Assembly: GCA_039805565.1 (NCBI GenBank)
Contig: JBDLTZ010000052.1
Coordinates: 1-12,207, forward strand
Direction of reading: 5' to 3'
Origin: CALJIC01 sp039805565
GTDB taxonomy: Bacteria; Chloroflexota; Chloroflexia; Chloroflexales; Roseiflexaceae
Length of the DNA: 12,207 nucleotides
Position 1 is the stretch's first letter, and every line of letters begins with the position of its first letter. The position numbers were made by a program, and so were the translations under genes. This document shows, one piece after another, positions 1 through 5,857 of this stretch. The notes beneath the pieces are model-generated. The model made no database searches, had not been told where the DNA came from, and saw only the letters and a program-made list of their open reading frames with translations.

Positions 1-32
1 CCCCCTCGTATGCCCCGGAACACCAGCTATGA
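1..32 (+). CDS. 3' end of an upstream gene, possibly scpA (partial)
   Basis: The frame ending in TGA at 30-32 is open back to the window edge and would end in ...APEHQL. Its stop overlaps the scpB start as ATGA (29-32), the usual tight coupling within an operon. In many bacteria scpA directly precedes scpB and the two proteins act together with SMC. Only about ten codons are visible, too few to recognise a family, so scpA is inferred from context alone. Confidence 0.35.
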   Translation, partial: PSYAPEHQL

Positions 33-610
33 CCCAACCATCCCCCATCGACCTCCCGCCGACCCCGAAGCCGACCACCGTCCAGCTCCTCGAGAGCCTG
101 CTCTTCGTGGCCCCTGAGCCGATTGCAGTGGCAGACCTGGCGCGTGCCCTGGAGATCCCCCCCGACGCCGTCGAAGTCGCGCTGGAGGAGCTCGCGCGCC
201 TCTGCGCCGGGCGCGGGGTACGAGTCCAGCGCCACGGCGAGCGTGCCCAGCTCGTATCCGCCCCTGAGGCCGCCGCCGCCATCGAGCGCCTCCTCGGCGT
301 GCAGGGCCCGCCACGCGTCTCCGCCGCCGCCCTCGAGGCGCTAGCGATCATCGCCTACCGGCAACCCGTCACCCGCGCGCAGGTCGAGGCCGTGCGCGGC
401 GTGGACAGCGGCGGCGTGATCCGCGCACTGCTCGGGCGCGAGCTGATCTACGAGGCAGGGCGGCTCGAGAGTATCGGGCGGCCGATCCTCTACGCCACCA
501 CCCCCGAGTTCCTGCGGCAGTTCGGCCTCGCCAGCCTCGCGGAGCTCCCGCCTCTCGATTTCTTCGCCCCTCCGGCGCCCGCTGCAGGCACGGCCGACGA
601 CCGTGGATAA
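29..610 (+). CDS. scpB: ScpB, segregation and condensation protein B
   Basis: 193 aa. ScpB is the dimeric winged-helix (kite) subunit of the SMC–ScpA–ScpB complex, which compacts and separates newly replicated chromosomes in the cytoplasm. The family core is clear: an N-terminal winged helix begins at about residue 18 (LLESLLFV), and the diagnostic second-wing segment LEALAIIAYRQPVTR lies at residues 102-116, followed by RGVDSGGVIRALL and GRPILYATTPEFL. Length is normal for the family, with a proline-rich tail. The ATG is chosen because it overlaps the preceding stop as ATGA and leaves a normal N-terminus; no strong Shine-Dalgarno is visible, consistent with translational coupling. The stop codon (608-610) lies inside a near-consensus DnaA box, so the gene ends exactly where the putative origin begins. 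Confidence 0.96.
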   Translation: MTQPSPIDLPPTPKPTTVQLLESLLFVAPEPIAVADLARALEIPPDAVEVALEELARLCAGRGVRVQRHGERAQLVSAPEAAAAIERLLGVQGPPRVSAAALEALAIIAYRQPVTRAQVEAVRGVDSGGVIRALLGRELIYEAGRLESIGRPILYATTPEFLRQFGLASLAELPPLDFFAPPAPAAGTADDRG

Positions 611-742
611 CTCTCCCGGAACTATCCACAATCCACACAAGTTTTCCACAAGAGTGTGGAGAACATTTGACAGCCGCCGCATGACTTTTACTGCTCTCTG
701 TGACGCCACATGTCTCTATGACTCCTCGCGGCGTCCCAGAAG

Positions 743-751
743 TTATCCACA
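743..751 (+). promoter_or_regulatory. Consensus DnaA box TTATCCACA
   Basis: Exact 9/9 match to the high-affinity DnaA recognition sequence. It sits about 80 bp downstream of a cluster of four weaker boxes and about 120 bp upstream of the best dnaA promoter. Confidence 0.8.
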
Positions 752-807
752 TGTCATGGCCCCGCGAGTCGACATATACAGAGGATTCATGCCGTGATCC
801 CACAAGG

Positions 808-837
808 TTGGCTACTATACGACCGCCAAGGTATATA
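808..837 (+). promoter_or_regulatory. Possible upstream dnaA promoter (TTGGCT–18 bp–TATATA)
   Basis: TTGGCT (808-813) and TATATA (832-837) are each 4/6 matches to the sigma70 -35 and -10 boxes, spaced 18 bp apart. The TATATA may instead be part of the AT-rich unwinding region of the origin, so this call is weak. Confidence 0.3.
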
Positions 838-870
838 AGGAACCGTTATAGAGATCTACACTCCTTCAGC

Positions 871-899
871 TTGAAAACCGAGAGCGCATGGAGTATCAT
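871..899 (+). promoter_or_regulatory. Sigma70-type promoter for dnaA
   Basis: TTGAAA (871-876, 5/6 match to TTGACA) is followed by an optimal 17-bp spacer and TATCAT (894-899, 5/6 match to TATAAT). Transcription would start near 906, giving a 5' leader of about 125 nt. The DnaA boxes all lie upstream, so DnaA bound at the origin could influence this promoter. Confidence 0.6.
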
Positions 900-1030
900 C
901 CCCATCACACGCAAGCACGCGTCCCCATTCCCTCTGGTTCCAGAGTTGCTGCCAGAGCCAATGTTGACTGGTGCGCGCCGCTGACCGCACGCACTAGCTG
1001 GTACGAGTCTGCCTGAAATGGAGGCCCTGT

Positions 1031-2563
1031 GTGAACCTCGCCAAGATATGGAACGCAGCACTGGGCTCGCTTCAAGTCCAGACGTCACGCCAGGAGTTTA
1101 ACACCTGGCTTCGGCGAGCATCACTTCTCTCGGTGGATAACGGCGTGGCCACAATCGGCACGCCAAGCACCTTCTATAAAGAGGGGCTCGAGAGCCGCTA
1201 CAGCGCCCCGCTGCGCGAGCTGCTCAGCGGCCTGGTCGGATTCCCTGTGGCCCTCCGCATCGTGATCGCCCAGCCCACCGGGCGCAACGAGCCCGGCTTC
1301 TTCAACCGCGACGAGCCGGAGTACTCGGAGCTGGGGGACTACGAGCGCCCGTACAGCTACGGGGCGGGCAACAGCTACGGTACCGGCCACAGCAATGGCA
1401 CCGGCCACAGCAATGGCACCAGCAACGGGGCCGCGCCGCGCCCGCAGATCCCCGGGCCGGGCAACGGGCACGCCGGCACCTACGACCGCCTGCCGATGCA
1501 GCAGCTCGAGTTCAGCAACGGCATGCGCACCGGCATGCTCAACGCCCGCTACACCTTCGATCGGTTCATCGTCGGGCCGAGCAACCGCCTAGCGAACGCC
1601 GCTTGCATGGCGGTGGCTGAGCACCCGGCCGCAGCCTACAACCCGCTGTTCCTCTACGGCGGCGTGGGGCTCGGCAAGACGCACCTGCTCCATGCGGTCG
1701 GCAACTACGCGCTCGACCGCGACCCCGAGATCAACGTCCTGTACGTCTCCTCGGAGAAATTCACTAACGATCTGATCAACGCCATCCGCCGCCAGCAGAC
1801 CGAGGAGTTCCGCGTCCGCTACCGGAACATCGACATCCTGCTGATCGACGACATCCAGTTCATCGCCGGCAAGGAGAGCACCCAGGAGGAGTTCTTCCAC
1901 ACCTTCAACACGCTGCACTCCTCCGGCAAGCAGATCATCATCTCGTCCGATAAGCCGCCCAAGGCCATCCTCACACTCGAGGAGCGGCTGCGATCACGCT
2001 TCGAGTGGGGCCTGATCGTCGACGTGCAGCTGCCGGACCTCGAGACGCGCACGGCCATCCTGCGCACCAAGGCCGAGCAGATGCTCACCAACATCCCGGC
2101 CGAGGTGATCGACTTCCTGGCCCACCGCATCCAGAGCAACATCCGCGAGCTCGAGGGCTGCCTCAACCGCGTCGTGGCCTACGCCCAGATGATCGGTGCG
2201 CCGGTCTCGATCGAGGTCGCCACCGCCGCCCTCTCCGAACTGCTCGACACCAGCCGCCGCAAGCGCATCTCCACCGACATGATCCTGCGCGAGGTGGCCG
2301 AGTTCTACGGCGTGGACCTGCGCGCCATGCAGGGCCGCGGCCGCAGCCGCAACATTGTGATCCCGCGCCAGGTAGCCATGTACCTCCTGCGCGAGGAGAC
2401 CGAGTCGAGCCTGGTCGACATCGGCCAGCTCCTTGGCGGCCGCGACCACACCACGGTTATGTACGGCTGCGACAAAATCACCGAGGAGCTCAACACCGAC
2501 GCCCGCCTCCGCCAGGAGGTCAACACCATCCGCGAGAAGCTGCTCCAGGGGAATAACTCGTAG
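1031..2563 (+). CDS. dnaA: DnaA, chromosomal replication initiator
   Basis: 510 aa AAA+ ATPase that binds DnaA boxes, melts the origin and helps load the replicative helicase. Domain I (about 1-85) has the typical WNAALGSLQVQ..FNTWL start. Domain II (about 86-165) is a low-complexity Gly/Asn/Ser/His linker with an 18-bp tandem duplication. Domain III has Walker A GGVGLGKT (210-217), Walker B LLIDDIQF (D273, D274), sensor-like IISSDKPP and the arginine-finger box LRSRF. Domain IV ends with the DNA-binding signature GGRDHTTV (469-476); the residues after it read MYGCDKI, with Tyr where many DnaA proteins have His. The GTG start is supported by GGAGG (1020-1024) at 6-nt spacing. The gene is not followed by dnaN; a repeat hairpin begins at the base after its TAG stop. 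Confidence 0.98.
   Translation: MNLAKIWNAALGSLQVQTSRQEFNTWLRRASLLSVDNGVATIGTPSTFYKEGLESRYSAPLRELLSGLVGFPVALRIVIAQPTGRNEPGFFNRDEPEYSELGDYERPYSYGAGNSYGTGHSNGTGHSNGTSNGAAPRPQIPGPGNGHAGTYDRLPMQQLEFSNGMRTGMLNARYTFDRFIVGPSNRLANAACMAVAEHPAAAYNPLFLYGGVGLGKTHLLHAVGNYALDRDPEINVLYVSSEKFTNDLINAIRRQQTEEFRVRYRNIDILLIDDIQFIAGKESTQEEFFHTFNTLHSSGKQIIISSDKPPKAILTLEERLRSRFEWGLIVDVQLPDLETRTAILRTKAEQMLTNIPAEVIDFLAHRIQSNIRELEGCLNRVVAYAQMIGAPVSIEVATAALSELLDTSRRKRISTDMILREVAEFYGVDLRAMQGRGRSRNIVIPRQVAMYLLREETESSLVDIGQLLGGRDHTTVMYGCDKITEELNTDARLRQEVNTIREKLLQGNNS
1382..1417 (+). repeat. Perfect 18-bp tandem duplication in the dnaA linker
   Basis: The unit ACCGGCCACAGCAATGGC occurs at 1382-1399 and again at 1400-1417 with no mismatch, encoding TGHSNG twice; a partial, diverged copy (TSNG) follows. 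It lies in the flexible domain II linker, where length changes are tolerated, and was probably produced by replication slippage. Confidence 0.9.
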
Positions 2564-2628
2564 TGCTGAGTGCTGAGTGCTGAGTGCTGAGTGAACGCGA
2601 CTCAGTACTCAGCACTCAGTACTCAGCA
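2564..2628. repeat. Inverted heptanucleotide-repeat array forming a 28-bp-arm hairpin after dnaA
   Basis: Four perfect TGCTGAG units (2564-2591) are followed by a 9-nt spacer and four complementary units, alternately CTCAGTA and CTCAGCA (2601-2628). As RNA the two 28-nt arms pair completely with only two G·U wobbles. The array begins directly after the dnaA stop codon. Only a short GTTTG follows the stem, so it is not a classical U-tract terminator. It could stop transcription, protect the dnaA 3' end, or simply be a slippage-prone repeat. The rest of the gap to 2728 shows no recognisable feature. Confidence 0.9.
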
Positions 2629-2728
2629 CTGTTTGTGGCTGCCCCGACCGCAGCCTCCCTCGTGCGGGCCGACGTAGGGGCCACGCGTCTCCGCACGCTG
2701 GCCCGCACCCCGTCTCTCTTCCGAACGC

Positions 2729-2757
2729 TTGACAATCATCAATGCTGCCGCTATGCT
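2729..2757 (+). promoter_or_regulatory. Sigma70-type promoter for the class II aldolase-domain gene
   Basis: A perfect TTGACA (2729-2734), 17-bp spacer and TATGCT (2752-2757, 4/6 match to TATAAT) predict a start near 2764. That leaves a leader of about 34 nt with an AGAGGG ribosome-binding site before the ATG at 2798. Confidence 0.6.
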
Positions 2758-2797
2758 GTTGCATCCTCGTTCAAGGCACGTTAGAGGGCGCACTACG

Positions 2798-3970
2798 ATG
2801 CAACAAGATACCTGGACCCCGCCGATGGGACCCATGACTGGTCCCGATGAGGAGCTCACGTTCACCACTGCGGGGGAGAGCAGCAGCTCCCTGGTGAGCT
2901 GGTTCGCGCGTGGCCTGGTTGCCGCCCTGGACCGGCACGGGCACGCGTTCCAGCCCCCGGTCGCCTCTGACGCCGCGCCAGACCAGCTCCCACCCGTGCG
3001 CCTGGTCCTTAACCTCTGCGATATTGACAAGCCCCGCCCGATTCATCGCCGCGGCCAGGGCACCTTCGTCGCCACAATCGTCGAGGGCGAGGACAACCAG
3101 CGCGACATCATGAAGGCTGCCTACCCGCTGATCGTCCGCTCGCTGGCGAACATGGTGGTCTACAACACCCGCGTCGACGGGGTGCTCGAGGCCCACTTCA
3201 TCACGATCGAGCAGGGCCACTACACCGTCCGCCTCACCGGCGACGAGCAGGCCTTCTTCGACCAGATCTACGGCCGCATCCAGCCGCTGGCGTGCAGCCA
3301 CCTGGTGATCAACAACGACTTCGTGCCCGACCTCCCGGCCGCGCTCTGGCAGGGCGATGAGATCACACGCCAGATCGGCTGGGCCGGCAAGAAGCTCGAC
3401 ACGATGGGCCTCCTGCCGGCGGCCATCCCGATCCACGAGTACCTCTCTGAGCGCGAGCTGCGCCACGTCAAGCGGCTCTATGGCATCGGCGGCCTCAGCT
3501 ACGGCAACCTCAGCGCCCGCTCGGCCCATAGCCCGGACCACTTCTGGATGTCGGCCTCGGGTGTGGACAAGAGCAAGCTCGAGATTGTCGGCCGCGACAT
3601 CCTCCTCGTCACCGACTACGTGCCCGAGCAGCTCATGATCCGCCTCAGCGTCCCGACCGGCGTCGAGCCGCGCCGCGTGTCGGTGGACGCGATCGAGCAC
3701 CTCATGATCTACCGCGAGCACCCCGGCGTCGGCGCGATCGTGCACATCCACGCGTGGTGGCGCGACCCGATTCCCTCCACCGAGGTCAACTACCCCTGCG
3801 GGACGTACGAGCTGGCCCGTGAGGTGGCGGAGCTGGTGCGCCACGAGCCAGACCCCTCGCGCGCGGTGGTGGGGCTCAAGAACCACGGCCTGACGATCAC
3901 AGGTCACTCGATCGAGGAGATCTTCCAGCGCATCGAGGGGATGATCGTGCCACAGGTGCCGATGTCGTAG
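2798..3970 (+). CDS. Two-domain protein: unrecognised N-terminal half plus class II aldolase/adducin domain
   Basis: 390 aa from the ATG at 2798, chosen because AGAGGG (2783-2788) precedes it and because the alternative upstream TTG (2729) is the -35 box of the promoter. The C-terminal part (about 220-390) is a class II aldolase/adducin fold. It shows GNLSAR (236-241), SASGVDK (252-258), the metal-binding pair H316-I-H318, and NHG with H363, matching the three zinc histidines of fuculose-phosphate aldolase-type enzymes. By eye-alignment the family's catalytic Glu falls on Asp297. Such enzymes cleave or epimerise phosphorylated sugars, but the substrate here cannot be named. The first about 215 residues (with HRRGQGTFVATIVEG and a YNTRVDGVLEAHF stretch) match no family I know. 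The gene appears monocistronic, closed by a strong terminator. Confidence 0.85.
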   Translation: MQQDTWTPPMGPMTGPDEELTFTTAGESSSSLVSWFARGLVAALDRHGHAFQPPVASDAAPDQLPPVRLVLNLCDIDKPRPIHRRGQGTFVATIVEGEDNQRDIMKAAYPLIVRSLANMVVYNTRVDGVLEAHFITIEQGHYTVRLTGDEQAFFDQIYGRIQPLACSHLVINNDFVPDLPAALWQGDEITRQIGWAGKKLDTMGLLPAAIPIHEYLSERELRHVKRLYGIGGLSYGNLSARSAHSPDHFWMSASGVDKSKLEIVGRDILLVTDYVPEQLMIRLSVPTGVEPRRVSVDAIEHLMIYREHPGVGAIVHIHAWWRDPIPSTEVNYPCGTYELAREVAELVRHEPDPSRAVVGLKNHGLTITGHSIEEIFQRIEGMIVPQVPMS

Positions 3971-3988
3971 CAGCACAACGCGTCAAAC

Positions 3989-4032
3989 GCAAAAAGAAGG
4001 CCGCCGGCTCGAGCCGGTGGCCTTCTTTTTGC
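3989..4032 (+). terminator. Strong intrinsic terminator, symmetric
   Basis: Two 22-nt arms (3989-4010 and 4011-4032) are complementary except for one G·T pair: A-rich GCAAAAAGAAGGCC, a GC-rich core CCGGCTC/GAGCCGG, then GGCCTTCTTTTTGC. On the plus strand a U-tract ends the stem; on the minus strand the complement of the A-tract would do the same, so it could work in both directions. It separates the aldolase-domain gene from the SDR gene. Confidence 0.92.
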
Positions 4033-4064
4033 ACGTTGCACACTACATAGAATGGAGGTAGGCC

Positions 4065-4775
4065 ATGCTTGAGCAGAGGCTCGCGGTCGTCACAGGGGCA
4101 ACGGGCGGCCTGGGTCCGGCGGTGGTGGCAGCGCTGCTGGGGGAGGGGGCGGCAGTCTTCGCGCCGCACCGACGAGAGGGGGACATCGAGGCGCTGCACA
4201 CGCGGCTCGGCCTCCCGCCCAATGCCCGGCTCTCCGGCGCGCTGGTGGACCTGACCGACGAGAAGGGGGTGGCGCGCGCCTACCGGGAGGCGGCTGAGGC
4301 CCACGGGGGCATCGACGCGCTGATCAACATCGCCGGCGGCTTCGACGGCGGCTCGCCCGTCCACGAGACCCCCTGGTCGCTGTGGCAGCAGCAGCTCGAC
4401 CTCAATCTGAAGACGACGGTGATCTCTTGCGCCGCGGCGGCGCCCCACATGCGCGGTCGTGGCGCGGCGATCGTCAACGTCGGCTCGCGCACTGCCACCC
4501 AGCCCGCCAAGAACCTCGCCGCCTACGCCGCCTCCAAGCGCGCGGTGGCCCAGCTCACCGAGGCCCTGGCCGCCGAGCTGCGCGACGCGGACATCACCGC
4601 CAACCTGGTGCTGCCGAGCACGATCGACACCCCGGCCAACCGCGAGTCCTCGCCCAAGGCCGACCACGCGCGCTGGCCGAAGCCCGAGGAGATCGCCCGC
4701 GTCATCCTCTTCCTCGTCGGCCCCGACGCGCGCATCATCTCCGGCGCCGCGATCCCGGTGTATGGGAGAGCATGA
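4065..4775 (+). CDS. Short-chain dehydrogenase/reductase (SDR) family oxidoreductase
   Basis: 236 aa classical SDR with a Rossmann fold using NAD(P)(H). The cofactor motif TGATGGLG is at residues 10-17, the structural Asn motif appears as INIAGG, the catalytic serine region is NVGSRTA, and the active-site pair is Y154-A-A-S-K158. The ATG is preceded by GGAGGT with 6-nt spacing to the start. The glycine-rich motif starts almost at the N-terminus and the C-terminus is short but normal (SGAAIPVYGRA). Substrate specificity cannot be read from the sequence. A strong terminator lies directly upstream, so it is probably transcribed on its own, although no convincing promoter could be fitted between 4033 and 4064. 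It converges with the TPR/zinc-finger gene. Confidence 0.93.
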   Translation: MLEQRLAVVTGATGGLGPAVVAALLGEGAAVFAPHRREGDIEALHTRLGLPPNARLSGALVDLTDEKGVARAYREAAEAHGGIDALINIAGGFDGGSPVHETPWSLWQQQLDLNLKTTVISCAAAAPHMRGRGAAIVNVGSRTATQPAKNLAAYAASKRAVAQLTEALAAELRDADITANLVLPSTIDTPANRESSPKADHARWPKPEEIARVILFLVGPDARIISGAAIPVYGRA

Positions 4776-4779
4776 CCAG

Positions 4780-4930
4780 CGCTGAGTCTTAAGTTTCGAG
4801 TCCTGAGTCGTGAGTCACACACTGAGCGCGCCGCACTCAACGCGCAAACATTGCGGCGAGGCCCGCAATGTGCGAGCCTCGCCGCGAAGGCACCGCTCAA
4901 GAATCAAGACTCAGCGCTCACGCCTCACTT
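4780..4930. repeat. Degenerate heptanucleotide-repeat arrays between convergent genes
   Basis: On the left, contiguous 7-mers CGCTGAG, TCTTAAG, TTTCGAG, TCCTGAG and TCGTGAG run from 4780 to 4814, mostly ending in GAG. On the right, complementary-type 7-mers CTCAAGA, ATCAAGA, CTCAGCG, CTCACGC and CTCACTT run from 4896 to 4930, and the last one contains the stop codon of the minus-strand gene. The phase is exactly 7 bp on each side, but the units have diverged far more than in the array after dnaA. Confidence 0.75.
4848..4885. terminator. Two overlapping, mutually exclusive inverted repeats (possible bidirectional terminator)
   Basis: Arms ACATTGCGG (4848-4856) and CCGCAATGT (4863-4871) form a 9-bp stem with a 6-nt loop. 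GCGGCGAGGC (4853-4862) and GCCTCGCCGC (4876-4885) form a competing 10-bp stem. They share bases 4853-4856, and the first stem's right arm lies in the second stem's loop, so both cannot form at once. No U-tract follows either stem. The position between two convergent genes fits a terminator or 3'-end barrier role. Confidence 0.5.
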
Positions 4931-5776
4931 CAGCCGCGCGGCAGCCGTGGTGATTGCGAGCACCGCCCACAGGACCACCAGCAGCGTCAGCAGCGAGAAG
5001 AGCGACATCAGCAGCAACGGCGCAGCCCCCAAGGCCAGCCCAGCGCCCACGGCGACCTGCATCGGGCGGCCGCGCTTGCCGCGCGCCAGGCGCTCCACCG
5101 CCCGCACGGCCAGCTCGCCGGTGAACGGCCCAGCGAAGAAGGTCAGGATCAAGCCGATCAGCGGCAGCCGGGTGACGAACAGCACCGCCACGCTCATCAG
5201 CAGCCCCACCACCAGCCCGGCCAGCACACCCACAACGATGTGCCCGGTGCTGACCTGGTAGTTCGCCGGGCGGCGCGCCTTGCGGCACTCGGGGCACAGC
5301 TGCCCCACGTTGGTGATCTGGGCGCACGCGCCACAGATCGGACGCTCGCACTGCACGCAGCGCAGTCCGGTCTCGCGGTCAGGGTGGCGGTAGCAGTGCA
5401 GCGTCTCGGCCACCGCCAGCTGCGCCGGCTCGGGCGCCGAGAGCAGCGGCGAGGCGTCCCCATTGGCGGCGCGCTCCTCGCGGCGGCGCGACGGGGCGAG
5501 CTGCATCCCCTCGGACTGGAGCCGCTCGACATAGGCCAGGCTGGCGCGCGCCTCCTCGTTGCCAGGGTCAAGCCCCAGCGCCCGCTGGAGGTGCTGCCGC
5601 TTCTCGGCCAGGATCGGCACGACGCCGCTCAGCCCCAGCCACGCCTCCACGCTCGAGGGGTCAAGCTCGGACGCGCGCCGGAAGCTGTTACGCGCCACGA
5701 AGGTATCCCCGGCAAGCGCCGCTGCCCGCCCTTCCTGGATCAACTGCTGGACCTCGGCCGCTGTCGACTCAGCCAT
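4925..5776 (-). CDS. TPR / B-box-like zinc-finger / membrane protein
   Basis: 283 aa from the ATG at 5776. Residues about 1-85 are helical and TPR-like (YVERLQSEG ends the repeats; typical ..ALGLDPGNEEA). A cysteine-rich finger at 128-164 has the ligand pattern C128-x2-H131-x8-C140-x2-C143-x4-C148-x2-C151-x9-C161-x2-C164. This resembles the B-box-like finger (CYRHPDRET...) found at the N-terminus of bacterial rhomboid-family proteins, and would bind two zinc ions. After it come three or four hydrophobic segments (about 179-201, 204-220, 241-280). The rhomboid catalytic GxSG/H residues are not seen, so it is not called a protease; a membrane-anchored adaptor is plausible. The start is chosen for GAGGG just upstream; an in-frame GTG (5800) lies too close to the predicted transcript start. 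Confidence 0.8.
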   Translation of the reverse strand: MAESTAAEVQQLIQEGRAAALAGDTFVARNSFRRASELDPSSVEAWLGLSGVVPILAEKRQHLQRALGLDPGNEEARASLAYVERLQSEGMQLAPSRRREERAANGDASPLLSAPEPAQLAVAETLHCYRHPDRETGLRCVQCERPICGACAQITNVGQLCPECRKARRPANYQVSTGHIVVGVLAGLVVGLLMSVAVLFVTRLPLIGLILTFFAGPFTGELAVRAVERLARGKRGRPMQVAVGAGLALGAAPLLLMSLFSLLTLLVVLWAVLAITTAAARLK

Positions 5777-5814
5777 CACGCCCTCAATATTGCTCATCAC
5801 CGTGCTCTCAATCT

Positions 5815-5820
5815 ATTATA
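5815..5820 (-). promoter_or_regulatory. Perfect -10 box (TATAAT) for the TPR/zinc-finger gene
   Basis: Read on the minus strand the sequence is TATAAT, placing a transcript start near 5808 and leaving about 32 nt before the ATG at 5776. No good -35 hexamer is found at 16-18 bp, so either an activator is needed or the call is fortuitous. Confidence 0.45.
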
Positions 5821-5857
5821 TTCCAGCAATCCTATCCAGTGGGAGAGAGCTTTCTCT

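Larger units (their letters stand above)
602..860. other. oriC: Putative chromosomal replication origin (oriC): DnaA-box cluster plus AT-rich stretch
   Basis: The scpB–dnaA gap contains DnaA-box sequences (consensus TTATCCACA): CGTGGATAA at 602-610 (minus, one mismatch), CTATCCACA at 622-630 (plus, one mismatch), TTTTCCACA at 642-650 (plus, one mismatch), TGTGGAGAA at 655-663 (minus, one mismatch) and a perfect TTATCCACA at 743-751 (plus). Four boxes fall within 62 bp. An AT-rich run (about 812-860, with TATATA and TTATAG) stands out against the GC-rich background and could be the unwinding element. Placement next to dnaA is the commonest bacterial oriC arrangement. The same boxes could instead, or also, autoregulate dnaA. 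A further one-mismatch box, GGTGGATAA, lies inside dnaA at 1132-1140. Nothing coding was seen in 611-1030. Confidence 0.75.

Noticed and set aside
932..945. CTCTG/CAGAG small inverted repeat in the dnaA leader
   Set aside because: Only a 5-bp stem; expected by chance and no known leader element resembles it.
700..984. Short plus-strand open frame inside the scpB–dnaA gap
   Set aside because: It overlaps a consensus DnaA box, the AT-rich stretch and the dnaA promoter; no ribosome-binding site or protein-like composition.
2564..2628. Heptad array as a CRISPR or phage attachment site
   Set aside because: Units are only 7 bp with no spacers and are arranged as an inverted array; no cas gene, integrase or tRNA is nearby.
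2771..3976. Long open frame on the minus strand opposite the aldolase-domain gene
   Set aside because: It is rich in Val, Ala, Asp, Arg and His in the pattern of a complementary-strand shadow of a GC-rich gene; no motif, no ribosome-binding site.
5777..5800. GTG/ATG starts at 5800 and 5797 for the TPR/zinc-finger gene
   Set aside because: They lie about 10 nt from the predicted transcript start and lack a ribosome-binding site, whereas the ATG at 5776 follows GAGGG.
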